From: Comamonadaceae bacterium | GTDB taxonomy: Bacteria > Pseudomonadota > Gammaproteobacteria > Burkholderiales > Burkholderiaceae_C | Length of the DNA: 64,000 bases | Direction of reading: 5' to 3' | Assembly: GCA_027483665.1 (NCBI GenBank) | Contig: JAIXUC010000039.1 | Coordinates: 31,814-95,813 of the forward strand | Shown: in pieces, positions 9,634 to 18,074 of the stretch | Position numbering within the stretch: position 1 is the stretch's first letter | How the letters are laid out: each line of letters opens with the position of its first letter | Made by a program: the position numbers and the translations under genes | Notes under the pieces: model-generated | What the model saw: only the letters and a program-made list of their open reading frames with translations | Database searches by the model: none | Told to the model about the DNA's origin: nothing

Positions 9634-10758
9634 TCAGGGGCTGAGCAGGCGGCCGCTGCGCACCGGCACGGTGCCTGCCACCTTGCCCAGGCGCTTGCCG
9701 GCGCTGACCCAGCGCGTGGCGCAGCGGGCGTAGAAGACGCCACCGTTCTGGCAGTTCAGGGGCTGCACCTGCCCGGTGGCGGGGTCGATGAGGTCGGCGA
9801 TGCGGTCCCCCGCTGCCACCACATCGCCAGGCTGGCGGTGAAACACCACCACGCCGGCGCAAGGCGCAGTGATGGGCTCGGAGCCTGACAGCGGCGTGGC
9901 CACGCACAGGGGCTGCGGCAGGGTGATGCGCTGGCCAGCCAGCACGCCTTGGAGTTGCAAAAACTGCATCAGCGCATGGGCGTCTTGGCGGGCCAAGGTT
10001 TGGCTGGTGTCGGCTTCGCCGCGCAGCTCCACCGTGGCAGCAAAGCAGGCCAGCGGCAGCGGCGCGGGTGCCAGCCTCTGCTGCAGATCGAGCCAAGGGC
10101 GGCTGCAGGCTTCGTCGAAAGGCGAGTCGCCCGATTCGGTGGCCAAGAGCAGCGCGCGGGCACCCAGCAACGTGGCCAGTTGTTGCGCCTGCTCGGCCTG
10201 CGGCGTGAGCGCATAGACGTGCATCACGGCCTCGGCGTCGCAGTGCAGGTCGAGTACCACGTCGCTGTCAGCGGCCAAGCGCAGCAGTTGGTGCTTGAGG
10301 TCTTCGCTCTGGTGTCTTGGCTGCAACGTGCCCACGGCTTGACGCAAGGCTTCGCGGACACGCTGCGCGTTGGCCGCTGGGTCTTGGCCCATGGTCTGGC
10401 CCGAAGCTTGTAAGGCCTGGGCCACCAGCGGCCCGAGCTCTGGGTAGCCGCGGTTGAAGTTGTAGCCGTCGCGCAGGTCAAACCGGCCGTGGTGCTGGCC
10501 CAGCACGTGCTGCGCCAAACCCAACGGGTTGGCAAAAGGCACCAGCACCACTTCACCCAACAGCTCACCGGCTTGTTCGCGCGCTTCGAGCAGGGCGCGC
10601 AATTCGATGGCCACCAGCAGTGCAGGCACTTCATCGGCATGCAAGGCGGCCTGGATGTAAGCCTTCGGGCCTTTCCCCGCCTGGCCAAAACGCCAGACTT
10701 GGATCTGGTGGCGTGCGCCGGGCGTGGCGTGGGCGAGGGTGATCAGTTCTTGAATCAT
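9634..10758 (-). CDS. AstE/aspartoacylase (M14-like) zinc hydrolase, cassette 1
   Basis: The 374-residue protein belongs to the succinylglutamate desuccinylase/aspartoacylase family, which removes acyl groups from N-acylated amino acids. The likely zinc ligands are His40 and Glu43 in LHADE and His172 in LDLHCD. The C-terminal part (about residues 290-340, [20 protein letters not shown]) looks like a small barrel domain similar to biotinyl/lipoyl folds. The start at 10758 overlaps the preceding permease stop by four bases, so it is translationally coupled to the transporter. There is a paralogue at 19511-20626. No E. coli-type ast pathway gene is present, so the substrate is probably not succinylglutamate. 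A deacylase of an imported N-acyl basic amino acid fits the neighbours. Confidence 0.82.
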   Translation of the reverse strand: MIQELITLAHATPGARHQIQVWRFGQAGKGPKAYIQAALHADEVPALLVAIELRALLEAREQAGELLGEVVLVPFANPLGLAQHVLGQHHGRFDLRDGYNFNRGYPELGPLVAQALQASGQTMGQDPAANAQRVREALRQAVGTLQPRHQSEDLKHQLLRLAADSDVVLDLHCDAEAVMHVYALTPQAEQAQQLATLLGARALLLATESGDSPFDEACSRPWLDLQQRLAPAPLPLACFAATVELRGEADTSQTLARQDAHALMQFLQLQGVLAGQRITLPQPLCVATPLSGSEPITAPCAGVVVFHRQPGDVVAAGDRIADLIDPATGQVQPLNCQNGGVFYARCATRWVSAGKRLGKVAGTVPVRSGRLLSP

Positions 10759-11510
10759 GGTCGGGCGCTCGCGGGCGCTGCTCCCGGTGGTACGGCTGGC
10801 CCCGACCCCGATCGCTCGGTGCGCAGGTGGCGCAAGAACACGTGCTCCAACAGCTTGAACAGGCCCACCAAAGTGAAGGTGAGCACGAAATAGATGACCG
10901 CTGCCGTGCCGAAGGCCTCGGCTGGCAGCAGGTTGTTGGCGTACACGTCGCGCGCCACGCGGGTGATGTCCACCAGCGTGACGGTGCTGGCAATGGCGGT
11001 GGCGTGCATCATGCCCACGGCCTCGTTGCTGTATTGCGGCAAGGCGCGGCGCAAAGCGCTGGGCAACAGGATGCGCGAGTACACCTTGAAGCCACTCAGG
11101 CCGTAGCAGCGCGCCGCCTCGACTTCGCCCACCGGCGTGGCCTTGAGCGCGCCCGCGATGATTTCTGTGGTGTAGGCGGTGGTGTTGAGCGCAAAGGCCA
11201 ACCAGGCGCAGAACCAAGCGTTCTTCAACGCCACCCAGGCGAAGCTCTCACGCACCCATTCAAACTGGGCCAGCCCGTGGTAGATCAGGAACAGCTGCAC
11301 CAGCAGCGGCGTGCCGCGGATGACGTAGGTGTAGAACCAAACGGGCTTGGACAGCCACGGGTTGGACGACACCCGGGCCACCGCCAGCGGAACGGACAGC
11401 AGCAGGCCAGTGCCCAAGCTGATGGCCAGAAGAATCAGACTCACCCGCAAGCCCTGCAGGTATTGCGGCCAAGCCTCGGCGATCACCGACCATTCGATCC
11501 AGTTGCCCAT
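10755..11510 (-). CDS. Polar amino acid ABC transporter permease (HisM/ArtM type), cassette 1
   Basis: The 251-residue inner-membrane permease has the family EAA-type loop near ARCYGLSGFKVYSRILLPSALRRALP and several hydrophobic segments. The ATG at 11510 (MGNWIEW) is preferred over an in-frame TTG at 11516, because a GGAG element sits eight bases before the ATG and only three before the TTG. It starts two bases after the upstream permease stop and overlaps the hydrolase gene by four bases. It should pair with the HisQ-type permease at 11513-12199. Confidence 0.92.
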   Translation of the reverse strand: MGNWIEWSVIAEAWPQYLQGLRVSLILLAISLGTGLLLSVPLAVARVSSNPWLSKPVWFYTYVIRGTPLLVQLFLIYHGLAQFEWVRESFAWVALKNAWFCAWLAFALNTTAYTTEIIAGALKATPVGEVEAARCYGLSGFKVYSRILLPSALRRALPQYSNEAVGMMHATAIASTVTLVDITRVARDVYANNLLPAEAFGTAAVIYFVLTFTLVGLFKLLEHVFLRHLRTERSGSGPAVPPGAAPASARP

Positions 11511-11512
11511 GC

Positions 11513-12199
11513 TCAAAACTCCACCCGGCGCACGCCCAGGCTGTAGCGCCGCTCCAGCAGCGACAGGCCGAGAATCGACACCGTGGTGACCGCCAGATAG
11601 ATCAAGGCAATGGCGGCATAAAAAGTGAAGGGCTCACGCGTAGCAGCAGCGGCCAAGCCGGCGCGGTGCATCATGTCGTCGAGCCCGATGATGGACACCA
11701 GCGCAGTGGCCTTCACCATCACCAACCAGTTGTTCGCAAAGCCCGGAATGGCGTGTCGCACCATCTGCGGCAAGATGATGCGGCGCAACACCGTCCAAGG
11801 CGCCAAGCCATAAGACTGCGCCGCCTCCCATTGACCCTTGGGTATGGCGAGGATGGCGCCACGAAAAGTTTCGGTGAGGTAGGCACCGAAGATGAAACCG
11901 ATGGTCAGCACACCAGCGGCAAAAGGCGGCACATCGATGTAGCCCCAGCCTTGCGCATCGGCCAGCTTGTTCAGCAAGATCTGCCCGCCGTAGAACACCG
12001 CCAACATCAACACCAGCTCGGGCAGACCCCGAATGAGCGTGGTGTAGACGTCAGCGGTCCAACGCAGCGCACGCGAGCCTGACAACTTGGCCACTGCGCC
12101 CAAAAGACCAAACACGCAGGCAATGGCCAGAGAAGTGGCCGCCATGCGCAGCGTCAGCCACAGGCCATCGAGGATGGCCGGCAGGTATCCGTGCAACAT
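11513..12199 (-). CDS. Polar amino acid ABC transporter permease (HisQ type), cassette 1
   Basis: The 228-residue integral membrane subunit begins MLHGYLPAILDGLWLTLRMA and contains the conserved cytoplasmic loop GQWEAAQSYGLAPWTVLRRIILPQ that contacts the ATPase. It has exactly the same length as its paralogue at 18075-18761 and is clearly related to it. It lies 33 bases downstream of the binding-protein gene and just upstream of the second permease. Confidence 0.92.
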   Translation of the reverse strand: MLHGYLPAILDGLWLTLRMAATSLAIACVFGLLGAVAKLSGSRALRWTADVYTTLIRGLPELVLMLAVFYGGQILLNKLADAQGWGYIDVPPFAAGVLTIGFIFGAYLTETFRGAILAIPKGQWEAAQSYGLAPWTVLRRIILPQMVRHAIPGFANNWLVMVKATALVSIIGLDDMMHRAGLAAAATREPFTFYAAIALIYLAVTTVSILGLSLLERRYSLGVRRVEF

Positions 12200-12232
12200 G
12201 GCGATGCCCGCGGCTCTTCAAACAGCGACCGA

Positions 12233-13027
12233 TCAGCTGCCGCTGATGTCGAAGTCGAAGTACTTGTCGTTGAGCTTCTTGTAGGTGCCGTTGGCCTTGA
12301 TGGCCTTGAGCGCGGCGTTGACCTTTTGCTTCAGCTCAGCCTCGTCCTTGCGCATGGCAATGCCCACTCCGCCGCCGCCGCCACCCAGGCGCACGGGCAC
12401 GCCGACTTGAGCGAAGCCCTTGCCTTCTGGCTTCTTCAGGAACGCCTCAGCGGACACGATGGAAGAACCGAAAGCGATGTCGGCGCGGCCATTGGCGAGC
12501 TCCATATAGACCTCGGTTTCCTTGGTAGCCAGCAGCACTTCGCTTTCTTTGTAGTTGTCGGCCACGTGCTGGGCGCGCGGGCTGTTGCGCAGCACCACGA
12601 TCTTCTTGCCCTTCAGATCAGCGGGCGTGTAGTTCCTGAAAGCGCCGGCCTTGGCCACCCAGCGCGAGGGCACGTCGTAGTACGGGTCGCTGAAGTCCGC
12701 GACCTTCTGGCGCGCTTCGGTGATGGTCATGGAGGCCACGATCATGTCGAACTTCTTGGCGTTGAGCGCGGGCATCATGCCGTCCCACTCTTGGGTGACC
12801 ATGGTGCACTCGGCCTTCAGCTCGGCGCACACGGCGTTGGCGATGTCGATGTCGAACCCGCTCAACTTGCCGTCAGCGCCCAGTTGCGAGAACGGCGGGT
12901 AGTTGCCCTCCACACCAATGCGAATCTTGGTCCAGCCGGGGGCTTGGGCGTTCGCTGCCAAAGGCGCAGCCAGGGTGGTGGCGAGTGCCAGGGCAAGGCC
13001 CAGGCGGGAAGCGATGGAACGGATCAT
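12233..13027 (-). CDS. Periplasmic basic amino acid/opine-type binding protein, cassette 1
   Basis: The 264-residue family 3 solute-binding protein starts at 13027 with a cleavable signal peptide (MIRSIASRLGLALALATTLA, cleavage near ANAQA). The mature domain carries the family pattern IRIGVEGNYPPFSQ, GFDIDIANAVCAEL, DGMMPALNAKKFDMIVASM and DFSDPYYDVPSRWV, as in lysine/arginine/ornithine-, histidine- and octopine-binding proteins. A Gly-rich stretch (LGGGGGGVGIAM) is unusual. It is first in leftward cassette 1 and divergent from the RpiR-type regulator. Its paralogue is at 17146-17925. Confidence 0.92.
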   Translation of the reverse strand: MIRSIASRLGLALALATTLAAPLAANAQAPGWTKIRIGVEGNYPPFSQLGADGKLSGFDIDIANAVCAELKAECTMVTQEWDGMMPALNAKKFDMIVASMTITEARQKVADFSDPYYDVPSRWVAKAGAFRNYTPADLKGKKIVVLRNSPRAQHVADNYKESEVLLATKETEVYMELANGRADIAFGSSIVSAEAFLKKPEGKGFAQVGVPVRLGGGGGGVGIAMRKDEAELKQKVNAALKAIKANGTYKKLNDKYFDFDISGS

Positions 13028-13211
13028 GGGAACTCCGGGTGAGGGGTTGAGGACAGCAACGAACGAGGCAAAAAAACCAAAACACGGCACTTGCCCACGG
13101 GCAGCCGCCCCGACCGGCCGTGGCACGATGGCATCGCGCTGAATCGACCGGTACAAAAGCTTTGTCGCACCGTGTCATGAGTTTGTATCATTATTTTCAT
13201 ATCTTGTAACC
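13028..13211. promoter_or_regulatory. Divergent control region between binding-protein gene and RpiR-type regulator
   Basis: This 184-base region serves both the leftward cassette and the rightward regulator. The 3' third is much more AT-rich than its surroundings. It holds an inverted repeat ACAAA-N3-TTTGT at 13153-13165 and two direct TTGTA elements at 13183 and 13204, 21 bases (two helix turns) apart, the second just before the regulator start. These could be operator half-sites for the regulator. No experimentally defined consensus was matched. Confidence 0.35.
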
Positions 13212-14234
13212 ATGAAAAAAACTAGACAAAACCCTGACGCCCCGGCGCTCGACCATCCCTCAACCGCTCCCAAGGTCCGGCCGGTCGGACCCGCCCTCGA
13301 CCAGGCCGTGCCATCTGATTTGGCCTTCGCCCGCTCGCCTCTGGGCCAACGGCTGCGCGCTTTGCTGGCCGACGAACAGGTGTCAACGGGGAACCGGGCC
13401 ATTGCAGACTTTCTGCTGCGCAACCCGGTACGCGCCACGGCCTGGGGCATTGAAGAGCTGGCCGCCAATGCCGGCACCTCCACCGCCACCCTGAGCCGCT
13501 TTGCCCGCGTATTGGGGCTCAACGGATTTGCCGCGCTTCGCCTGGCCATGGCCGAAGAGCTGCAGGCCGTGCTGCACCCGGTTGAAAAACTCAGGGGATT
13601 GATGCAAGCGCACGAAGGCCCACAAGCTGGCCAGTCCGCTGTGGGCGACAGCCTGCAAAGTGCGCTGGCCCAAGTGCGCGACACGGTGCTGGGCCTCGAC
13701 GGGGTGCGGCTGGCCGCTTTGGCCCGCCGGCTCACCGGGCCAGGCACGGTTTACGTGATGGGCTTCGGCTTGAGCGCGCACTTGGCGGCCATGCTCGCGC
13801 TGCACCTGCAAGCCTTTTGCCCGCGGCTGGTCAACGTGGTCGAATTCGGCGGCAGCGAAGTGGCGGCTGGGCGCCTGATGAACGTGGGTGCTGGCGACGT
13901 GCTGGTGACGTTGTCGTTTCCGCGCTATTCGGCCGACGCGATTCGTCTGACCCGCTACGCCCGCGAACGCGGTGCCACCACAGTCGCCATCACCGACTCG
14001 CTGGCCTCACCGCTGGCCGCTGCTGCCGAGGAAACGCTGGTGGCATCTGCTCAACACACCGTGCTCAGCAGCTCGGGTGTGTCGGCGCTGCTGGTGGTCG
14101 AAGCCTTGGTAGCCACCCTGATGTTGAGCAACTCGAAGCACGTCGACCAAGCCGGACGGTTGACCGAGGCCATTTCGGGCTACCTCTACACCCCAGAGAG
14201 CGGCGCGAGCGCCCGCAAAAAGCGCGCGGGCTGA
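13212..14234 (+). CDS. MurR/RpiR-family transcriptional regulator (HTH + SIS domain)
   Basis: The 340-residue regulator has an N-terminal RpiR helix-turn-helix (about residues 45-115: NRAIADFLLRNPVRATAWGI then AGTSTATLSRFARVLGLNGF) and a C-terminal SIS sugar-isomerase-type sensor domain (about 170-310: GTVYVMGFGLSAHLAAMLAL, TLSFPRYSADAIRLTRYARE, AITDSLASPLA). RpiR proteins usually sense phosphosugars, but members also control amino-acid and opine-like catabolic operons. The gene sits between the two transporter cassettes, divergent from cassette 1, and is the best candidate for its local regulator. The first 40 residues are low-complexity, and a later start is possible. Confidence 0.88.
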   Translation: MKKTRQNPDAPALDHPSTAPKVRPVGPALDQAVPSDLAFARSPLGQRLRALLADEQVSTGNRAIADFLLRNPVRATAWGIEELAANAGTSTATLSRFARVLGLNGFAALRLAMAEELQAVLHPVEKLRGLMQAHEGPQAGQSAVGDSLQSALAQVRDTVLGLDGVRLAALARRLTGPGTVYVMGFGLSAHLAAMLALHLQAFCPRLVNVVEFGGSEVAAGRLMNVGAGDVLVTLSFPRYSADAIRLTRYARERGATTVAITDSLASPLAAAAEETLVASAQHTVLSSSGVSALLVVEALVATLMLSNSKHVDQAGRLTEAISGYLYTPESGASARKKRAG

Positions 14235-14247
14235 AACGGCACCGCCC

Positions 14248-14667
14248 TCACTTCATCGTCGCCAAAAGCAAGCTGGTCTCGGTGCGGGCCACGCCGTCGG
14301 TCAGGCCGATGCGGCGCAGCACCGCGTCGAACGCCTCCAAGCTGTCGGTGCGCAGTTCGGCCAAGATATCCCAGCGGCCGTTGGTGGTGTGCAGGCTGGT
14401 GACGCTGGGCTCGCCGCGCAAGGTGTGCAGCACCGCTTCGGTGCGGTTGGCATCCACGGCCAGTGACATGAAGGCGCGGATGCGGCGGTCTTGCACCTCG
14501 GGGCGCAGCCGCACCGTGTAACCCACGACAGTGCCGTCGCCTTCCAAGCGGGCCATGCGGTTTTGCACCGTGCCGCGCGCCACGCCCAGACGCTTGGCCA
14601 GCGCCGCCACTGATGCGCGGCCATCTTCGCGCAGCAGGGCCAGCAGTTGTCGGTCGGTGTCGTCCAT
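14248..14667 (-). CDS. Lrp/AsnC-family transcriptional regulator
   Basis: The 139-residue protein begins MDDTDRQLLALLREDGRASV, the typical Lrp helix-turn-helix (ALAKRLGVARGTVQNRMARL), followed by a RAM-type ligand-binding domain. Lrp-family proteins sense amino acids. The gene is divergent from ornithine cyclodeaminase and arginase, so it probably controls them in response to arginine or ornithine. It converges with the RpiR-type gene with a gap of only 13 bases. Confidence 0.93.
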   Translation of the reverse strand: MDDTDRQLLALLREDGRASVAALAKRLGVARGTVQNRMARLEGDGTVVGYTVRLRPEVQDRRIRAFMSLAVDANRTEAVLHTLRGEPSVTSLHTTNGRWDILAELRTDSLEAFDAVLRRIGLTDGVARTETSLLLATMK

Positions 14668-14901
14668 GTCGCAGGGCTCCTGGTGGATGGGTGGAAACCG
14701 TCTCGGGTTAACCCGATAGCTTTGTCGAAATGCATGATGTCGCTCCCATTTTGCTCTATTGATCTATTTTTTTGTTCAGTTTTCTGGCTTTTCTTTAGCT
14801 CAAGCCCTCTTGAGAATGGCTGAAGGCGGACGTGGACGGCTGTCCATACAAACGTCCTGCGCGGGGCTCTCCCGCAGCCAGACACTTCAGGAGACAAGCA
14901 C
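14668..14901. promoter_or_regulatory. AT-rich divergent promoter region between Lrp-type regulator and ornithine cyclodeaminase
   Basis: The 234 bases hold no gene. The stretch around 14740-14805 is T-rich and much less GC-rich than the flanks, as expected for Lrp-type binding and divergent promoters. An AGGAGA ribosome-binding site lies just before the ornithine cyclodeaminase ATG at 14902. No precise operator could be defined by eye. Confidence 0.4.
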
Positions 14902-15999
14902 ATGGTCGACTACATCGGAACCGAAGGCGTGCGCCAAATCGTGGCGCGCGTGGGGGCAGCGCGCTTCATGGCGGGCTTGGCTGACGAGATCGAGGCCGAC
15001 TACCGGCGCTGGGCCGAGTTCGACAAGTCGCCGCGCCACGCGGTGCATTCACCCGTGGGCGTGATCGAGCTCATGCCCACCAGCGATGGCCGCCTCTACG
15101 CTTTCAAGTACGTCAACGGCCACCCCAAAAACACCTCTGAGGGTTTGTTGACGGTCACGGCTTTTGGTGTGCTGTCCGATGTGGACACCGGCTACCCGCT
15201 GCTGCTGTCCGAACTGACCATCACCACCGCTTTGCGCACGGCGGCCATGTCGGCCTTGGCGGCCCGCCATTTGGCCAGGACTGACAGCCGCGTGATGGCG
15301 CTCATTGGCAACGGCGCGCAAAGTGAGTTCCAAGCCTTGGCCTTCTACGACCAACTGGGCATTCGCGAGCTTCGCCTGTATGACACCGACCCGCTGGCCA
15401 CGGAAAAACTGCTGGGCAACCTGCAAGCCCTGGCCTTGCCGGGCTTGAAGCTGGTGCCTTGCAGCAGCACAGCGCAAGCCGTGCGCGGCGCCGACATCGT
15501 CACCACCGTGACCGCCGACAAGCGAAACGCCACCATCCTCACGCCAGAGATGATCGAGCCGGGCATGCACATCAACGCGGTGGGTGGTGATTGCCCAGGC
15601 AAGACCGAGCTGCACGGCGACATCTTGCGCAGAGCGGATGCCCGCGTGGTGGTGGAGTTCGAGCCACAGTCACGCATCGAAGGCGAAATTCAGCAGATGC
15701 CGGCTGATTTCGCGGTCACCGAATTCGCCGATCTGCTCGCCGGGCGCGCTGCAGGCCGCACCAACGCTGCCGATGTGACGGTGTTCGACTCGGTGGGCTT
15801 TGCCTTGGAAGACTTCTCCGCGCTGCGCTACCTGCACAGCTTGCTCAATGAGCAGCGCAGCCCGCGACGGCTCGACTTGGTGCCCGAGTTGGACGACCCG
15901 AAAGACCTGTTCGGTATCCTGAGGCCGATCGTTTCGCCAAGCGCCGTAAGGTCAGACAACACGCGCCCCGCGGCAGCAGCCCAAGCCCAGCCTGCCTGA
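14902..15999 (+). CDS. ocd: Ornithine cyclodeaminase
   Basis: The enzyme converts L-ornithine to L-proline and ammonia using bound NAD+. The 365-residue protein shows the OCD/mu-crystallin family core: FKYVNGHPKNTSEGLLTVTA for substrate binding, the dinucleotide fold around VMALIGNGAQSEFQALAF, and the INAVGGDCPGKTEL stretch. It is followed 39 bases later by arginase. Together they form an arginine-to-ornithine-to-proline route like that in Ti-plasmid opine regions. The family also includes EutC of ectoine catabolism, but the close pairing with arginase favours ornithine. Confidence 0.93.
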   Translation: MVDYIGTEGVRQIVARVGAARFMAGLADEIEADYRRWAEFDKSPRHAVHSPVGVIELMPTSDGRLYAFKYVNGHPKNTSEGLLTVTAFGVLSDVDTGYPLLLSELTITTALRTAAMSALAARHLARTDSRVMALIGNGAQSEFQALAFYDQLGIRELRLYDTDPLATEKLLGNLQALALPGLKLVPCSSTAQAVRGADIVTTVTADKRNATILTPEMIEPGMHINAVGGDCPGKTELHGDILRRADARVVVEFEPQSRIEGEIQQMPADFAVTEFADLLAGRAAGRTNAADVTVFDSVGFALEDFSALRYLHSLLNEQRSPRRLDLVPELDDPKDLFGILRPIVSPSAVRSDNTRPAAAAQAQPA

Positions 16000-16038
16000 A
16001 CAAGCCCCGTCCACTCTGTCATATCCACACAACCGCCC

Positions 16039-16995
16039 ATGCCTGCAGCACACGCCGAAGCCCCTTCTCAACGGCGCACCGCACGTCTGATCGGCGCGCC
16101 CACCGACATTGGCGCTGGCGCGCGGGGTGCGTCGATGGGACCCGAGGCTTTGCGTGTGGCGGGCCTGGCAGCAGCGCTGGAGAGCCATGGTCTGCAAGTG
16201 ATCGACCAAGGCAACTTGAGCGGGCCTTCCAACCCCTGGCTGCCGCCGGTGAATGGTTATCGGCACTTGGCTGAAGTGGTGGCCTGGAATGAGCAGGTTC
16301 ACGCGGCGGTCTACGAAGCGCTGCAGGCCGATCAATTACCGATCTTGCTGGGCGGCGACCATTGTTTGGGCATTGGCTCCATCAGCGCCGTGGCTCGCCA
16401 TTGCCGGGAGCGGGGCAAAAAACTGCGCGTGCTGTGGCTGGACGCCCATGCCGACTTCAACACCAGCGCGCTCACACCCAGCGGCAACATCCACGGCATG
16501 CCGGTGGCTTGTTTGTGCGGTTTTGGCCCGCCTGAGCTGACCGGCATCGGCGGCCACACGCCAGCCATCAGCCCCAAATCGGTGCGGCAAGTGGGCATTC
16601 GGTCGGTGGACCCCGGCGAAAAGCGCTTCGTGCATGAACAGGGGCTGGAAGTCTTCGACATGCGCACCATCGACGAAATGGGCATGCGCCAAGCCATGGA
16701 GCTGGCCCTGGCCCTGACCGACGCCAACACCCACTTGCACGTGAGCTTCGATGTCGACTTTCTAGACCCGGAAATCGCACCCGGCGTGGGCACCACCGTG
16801 CCCGGTGGCCCCAGCTACCGCGAAGCGCAGCTGTGTATGGAGATGATTGCCGACACCGGGCGCTTGGCATCGATGGACGTGATGGAACTCAACCCGGCGC
16901 TGGATGTGCGCAACAAGACCGCCGTGCTGGCGGTTGACCTGATCGAATCGCTGTTCGGAAAAAGCACGCTGATGCGGGCTTCCGAGCGGCGCTGA
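16039..16995 (+). CDS. rocF: Arginase
   Basis: The enzyme hydrolyses arginine to ornithine and urea at a dimanganese centre. The 318-residue protein has all arginase metal-binding motifs: GGDHCLGIGS, DAHADFN, and SFDVDFLDP, plus the GNIHGMP substrate loop. It lies directly after ornithine cyclodeaminase and before the second transporter cassette, so all three are probably induced by the same substrate. No urease gene is in the window. Confidence 0.95.
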   Translation: MPAAHAEAPSQRRTARLIGAPTDIGAGARGASMGPEALRVAGLAAALESHGLQVIDQGNLSGPSNPWLPPVNGYRHLAEVVAWNEQVHAAVYEALQADQLPILLGGDHCLGIGSISAVARHCRERGKKLRVLWLDAHADFNTSALTPSGNIHGMPVACLCGFGPPELTGIGGHTPAISPKSVRQVGIRSVDPGEKRFVHEQGLEVFDMRTIDEMGMRQAMELALALTDANTHLHVSFDVDFLDPEIAPGVGTTVPGGPSYREAQLCMEMIADTGRLASMDVMELNPALDVRNKTAVLAVDLIESLFGKSTLMRASERR

Positions 16996-17046
16996 GAGAC
17001 CCTGGCCAGAGCGCTCTGCAAGGCTTTGGCGAGGGTAAACGCGGGT

Positions 17047-17122
17047 CGGCCGCAAGGCCGGAACGCTTATTGCTAACACTAAAATTTGTTCGCTTCCAAA
17101 CCCTGCTTTGCACAAGCAAAGC
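17047..17122 (+). promoter_or_regulatory. Two hairpins in the leader of cassette 2
   Basis: Between arginase and the cassette 2 binding-protein gene there is a small stem with a GNRA-type loop (CGGCC-GCAA-GGCCG, 17047-17060) and a perfect seven-base-pair stem (GCTTTGC-ACAA-GCAAAGC, 17105-17122) ending ten bases before the AAGGA ribosome-binding site. They may set mRNA stability or translation of the abundant binding protein, or the first may be a weak terminator after arginase. No known riboswitch class was recognised. Confidence 0.4.
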
Positions 17123-17145
17123 GCATCTCCGATAAGGAACCTCGC

Positions 17146-17925
17146 ATGAAGAATCTGCTGCTCGCCCTCACGCTGACCGCTGTGGCCACCACCGGCATGG
17201 CCCAGAACAAAGAGCTCAAGGTCGCCATCGACCCGACCTACGAGCCCTTCACCTTCAAGACCGCTGACGGCAAGCCCACAGGTTTTGACGTGGACATCGC
17301 CAACGCCCTGTGCGCGCAAATCAAGCGCACCTGCGTGTTTGTCGAGCAGCCATGGGACGGCATGATCCCCGGCCTGCAAGCCAAGAAATACGACGTCATC
17401 ATCAGCTCCATGTCGATCACCGAAGACCGCCTGAAGGTCATCGACTTCACCGACAAGTACTACAACACGCCCAGCCGCGTGGTGGTCAAGAAGGGCACCA
17501 AGGTCAGCGACACCTTCGCAGAACTCAAGGGCAAGAAGATCGGTGTGCTGAAAAGCAGCACCCAAGAGAAGTTCTCCAATGGTGAACTCAAGAAGGCTGG
17601 CGCCACCATCGTTCCTTACGAAGCACAAGACCAGGTTTATCTGGACATCAAGTCCGGCCGTCTGGACGGCACCGTGGCTGACGTGGTCGAGGTGAGCGCA
17701 GGCTTCTTGAACAAGGCTGGCGGCGACGCTTACGAATTTGCGGGCCCGGTGCTCAACGATCCCAAGTACGTCAAATACTTCGGCACTGGCGCTGGTGTCG
17801 CTTTGCGCAAGGGCGAAGCAGGCCTGAAGAAAGAGCTGAACGACGCCATCAAGGCCATTCGCGCCAACGGCACCTACGCGACTGTCCAGGGCAAGTACTT
17901 CAAGTTCGACGTCTACGGCAAGTGA
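17146..17925 (+). CDS. Periplasmic basic amino acid/opine-type binding protein, cassette 2
   Basis: The 259-residue family 3 solute-binding protein starts at 17146 after an AAGGAA ribosome-binding site. It has a signal peptide MKNLLLALTLTAVATTGMAQ. The mature part shows LKVAIDPTYEPFTFK, GFDVDIANALCAQI, DGMIPGLQAKKYDVIISSMS and DFTDKYYNTPSRVVV, typical of arginine/ornithine/lysine- and nopaline/octopine-binding proteins. It is the first gene of rightward cassette 2 and a diverged paralogue of 12233-13027. The divergence suggests different ligand preferences. Confidence 0.93.
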   Translation: MKNLLLALTLTAVATTGMAQNKELKVAIDPTYEPFTFKTADGKPTGFDVDIANALCAQIKRTCVFVEQPWDGMIPGLQAKKYDVIISSMSITEDRLKVIDFTDKYYNTPSRVVVKKGTKVSDTFAELKGKKIGVLKSSTQEKFSNGELKKAGATIVPYEAQDQVYLDIKSGRLDGTVADVVEVSAGFLNKAGGDAYEFAGPVLNDPKYVKYFGTGAGVALRKGEAGLKKELNDAIKAIRANGTYATVQGKYFKFDVYGK

Positions 17926-18074
17926 TCGGGCGCTGAGCCTCGCTCAAAGCCAACACCGCGCCGGCCATCAGCACCTCTGATCGCCGGCGCGGTCGTTTCT
18001 AGGGCCGCTCTGTCCTTTTGATCGAACCTGTAGCCCCACAGCCCTTCCAGCCCTTCCAGCCCCGGAGCCCTTTC

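Noticed and set aside
9634..10758. Arginine succinyltransferase (ast) pathway
   Set aside because: The hydrolases are of the AstE superfamily, but astA, astB, astC and astD are all missing.
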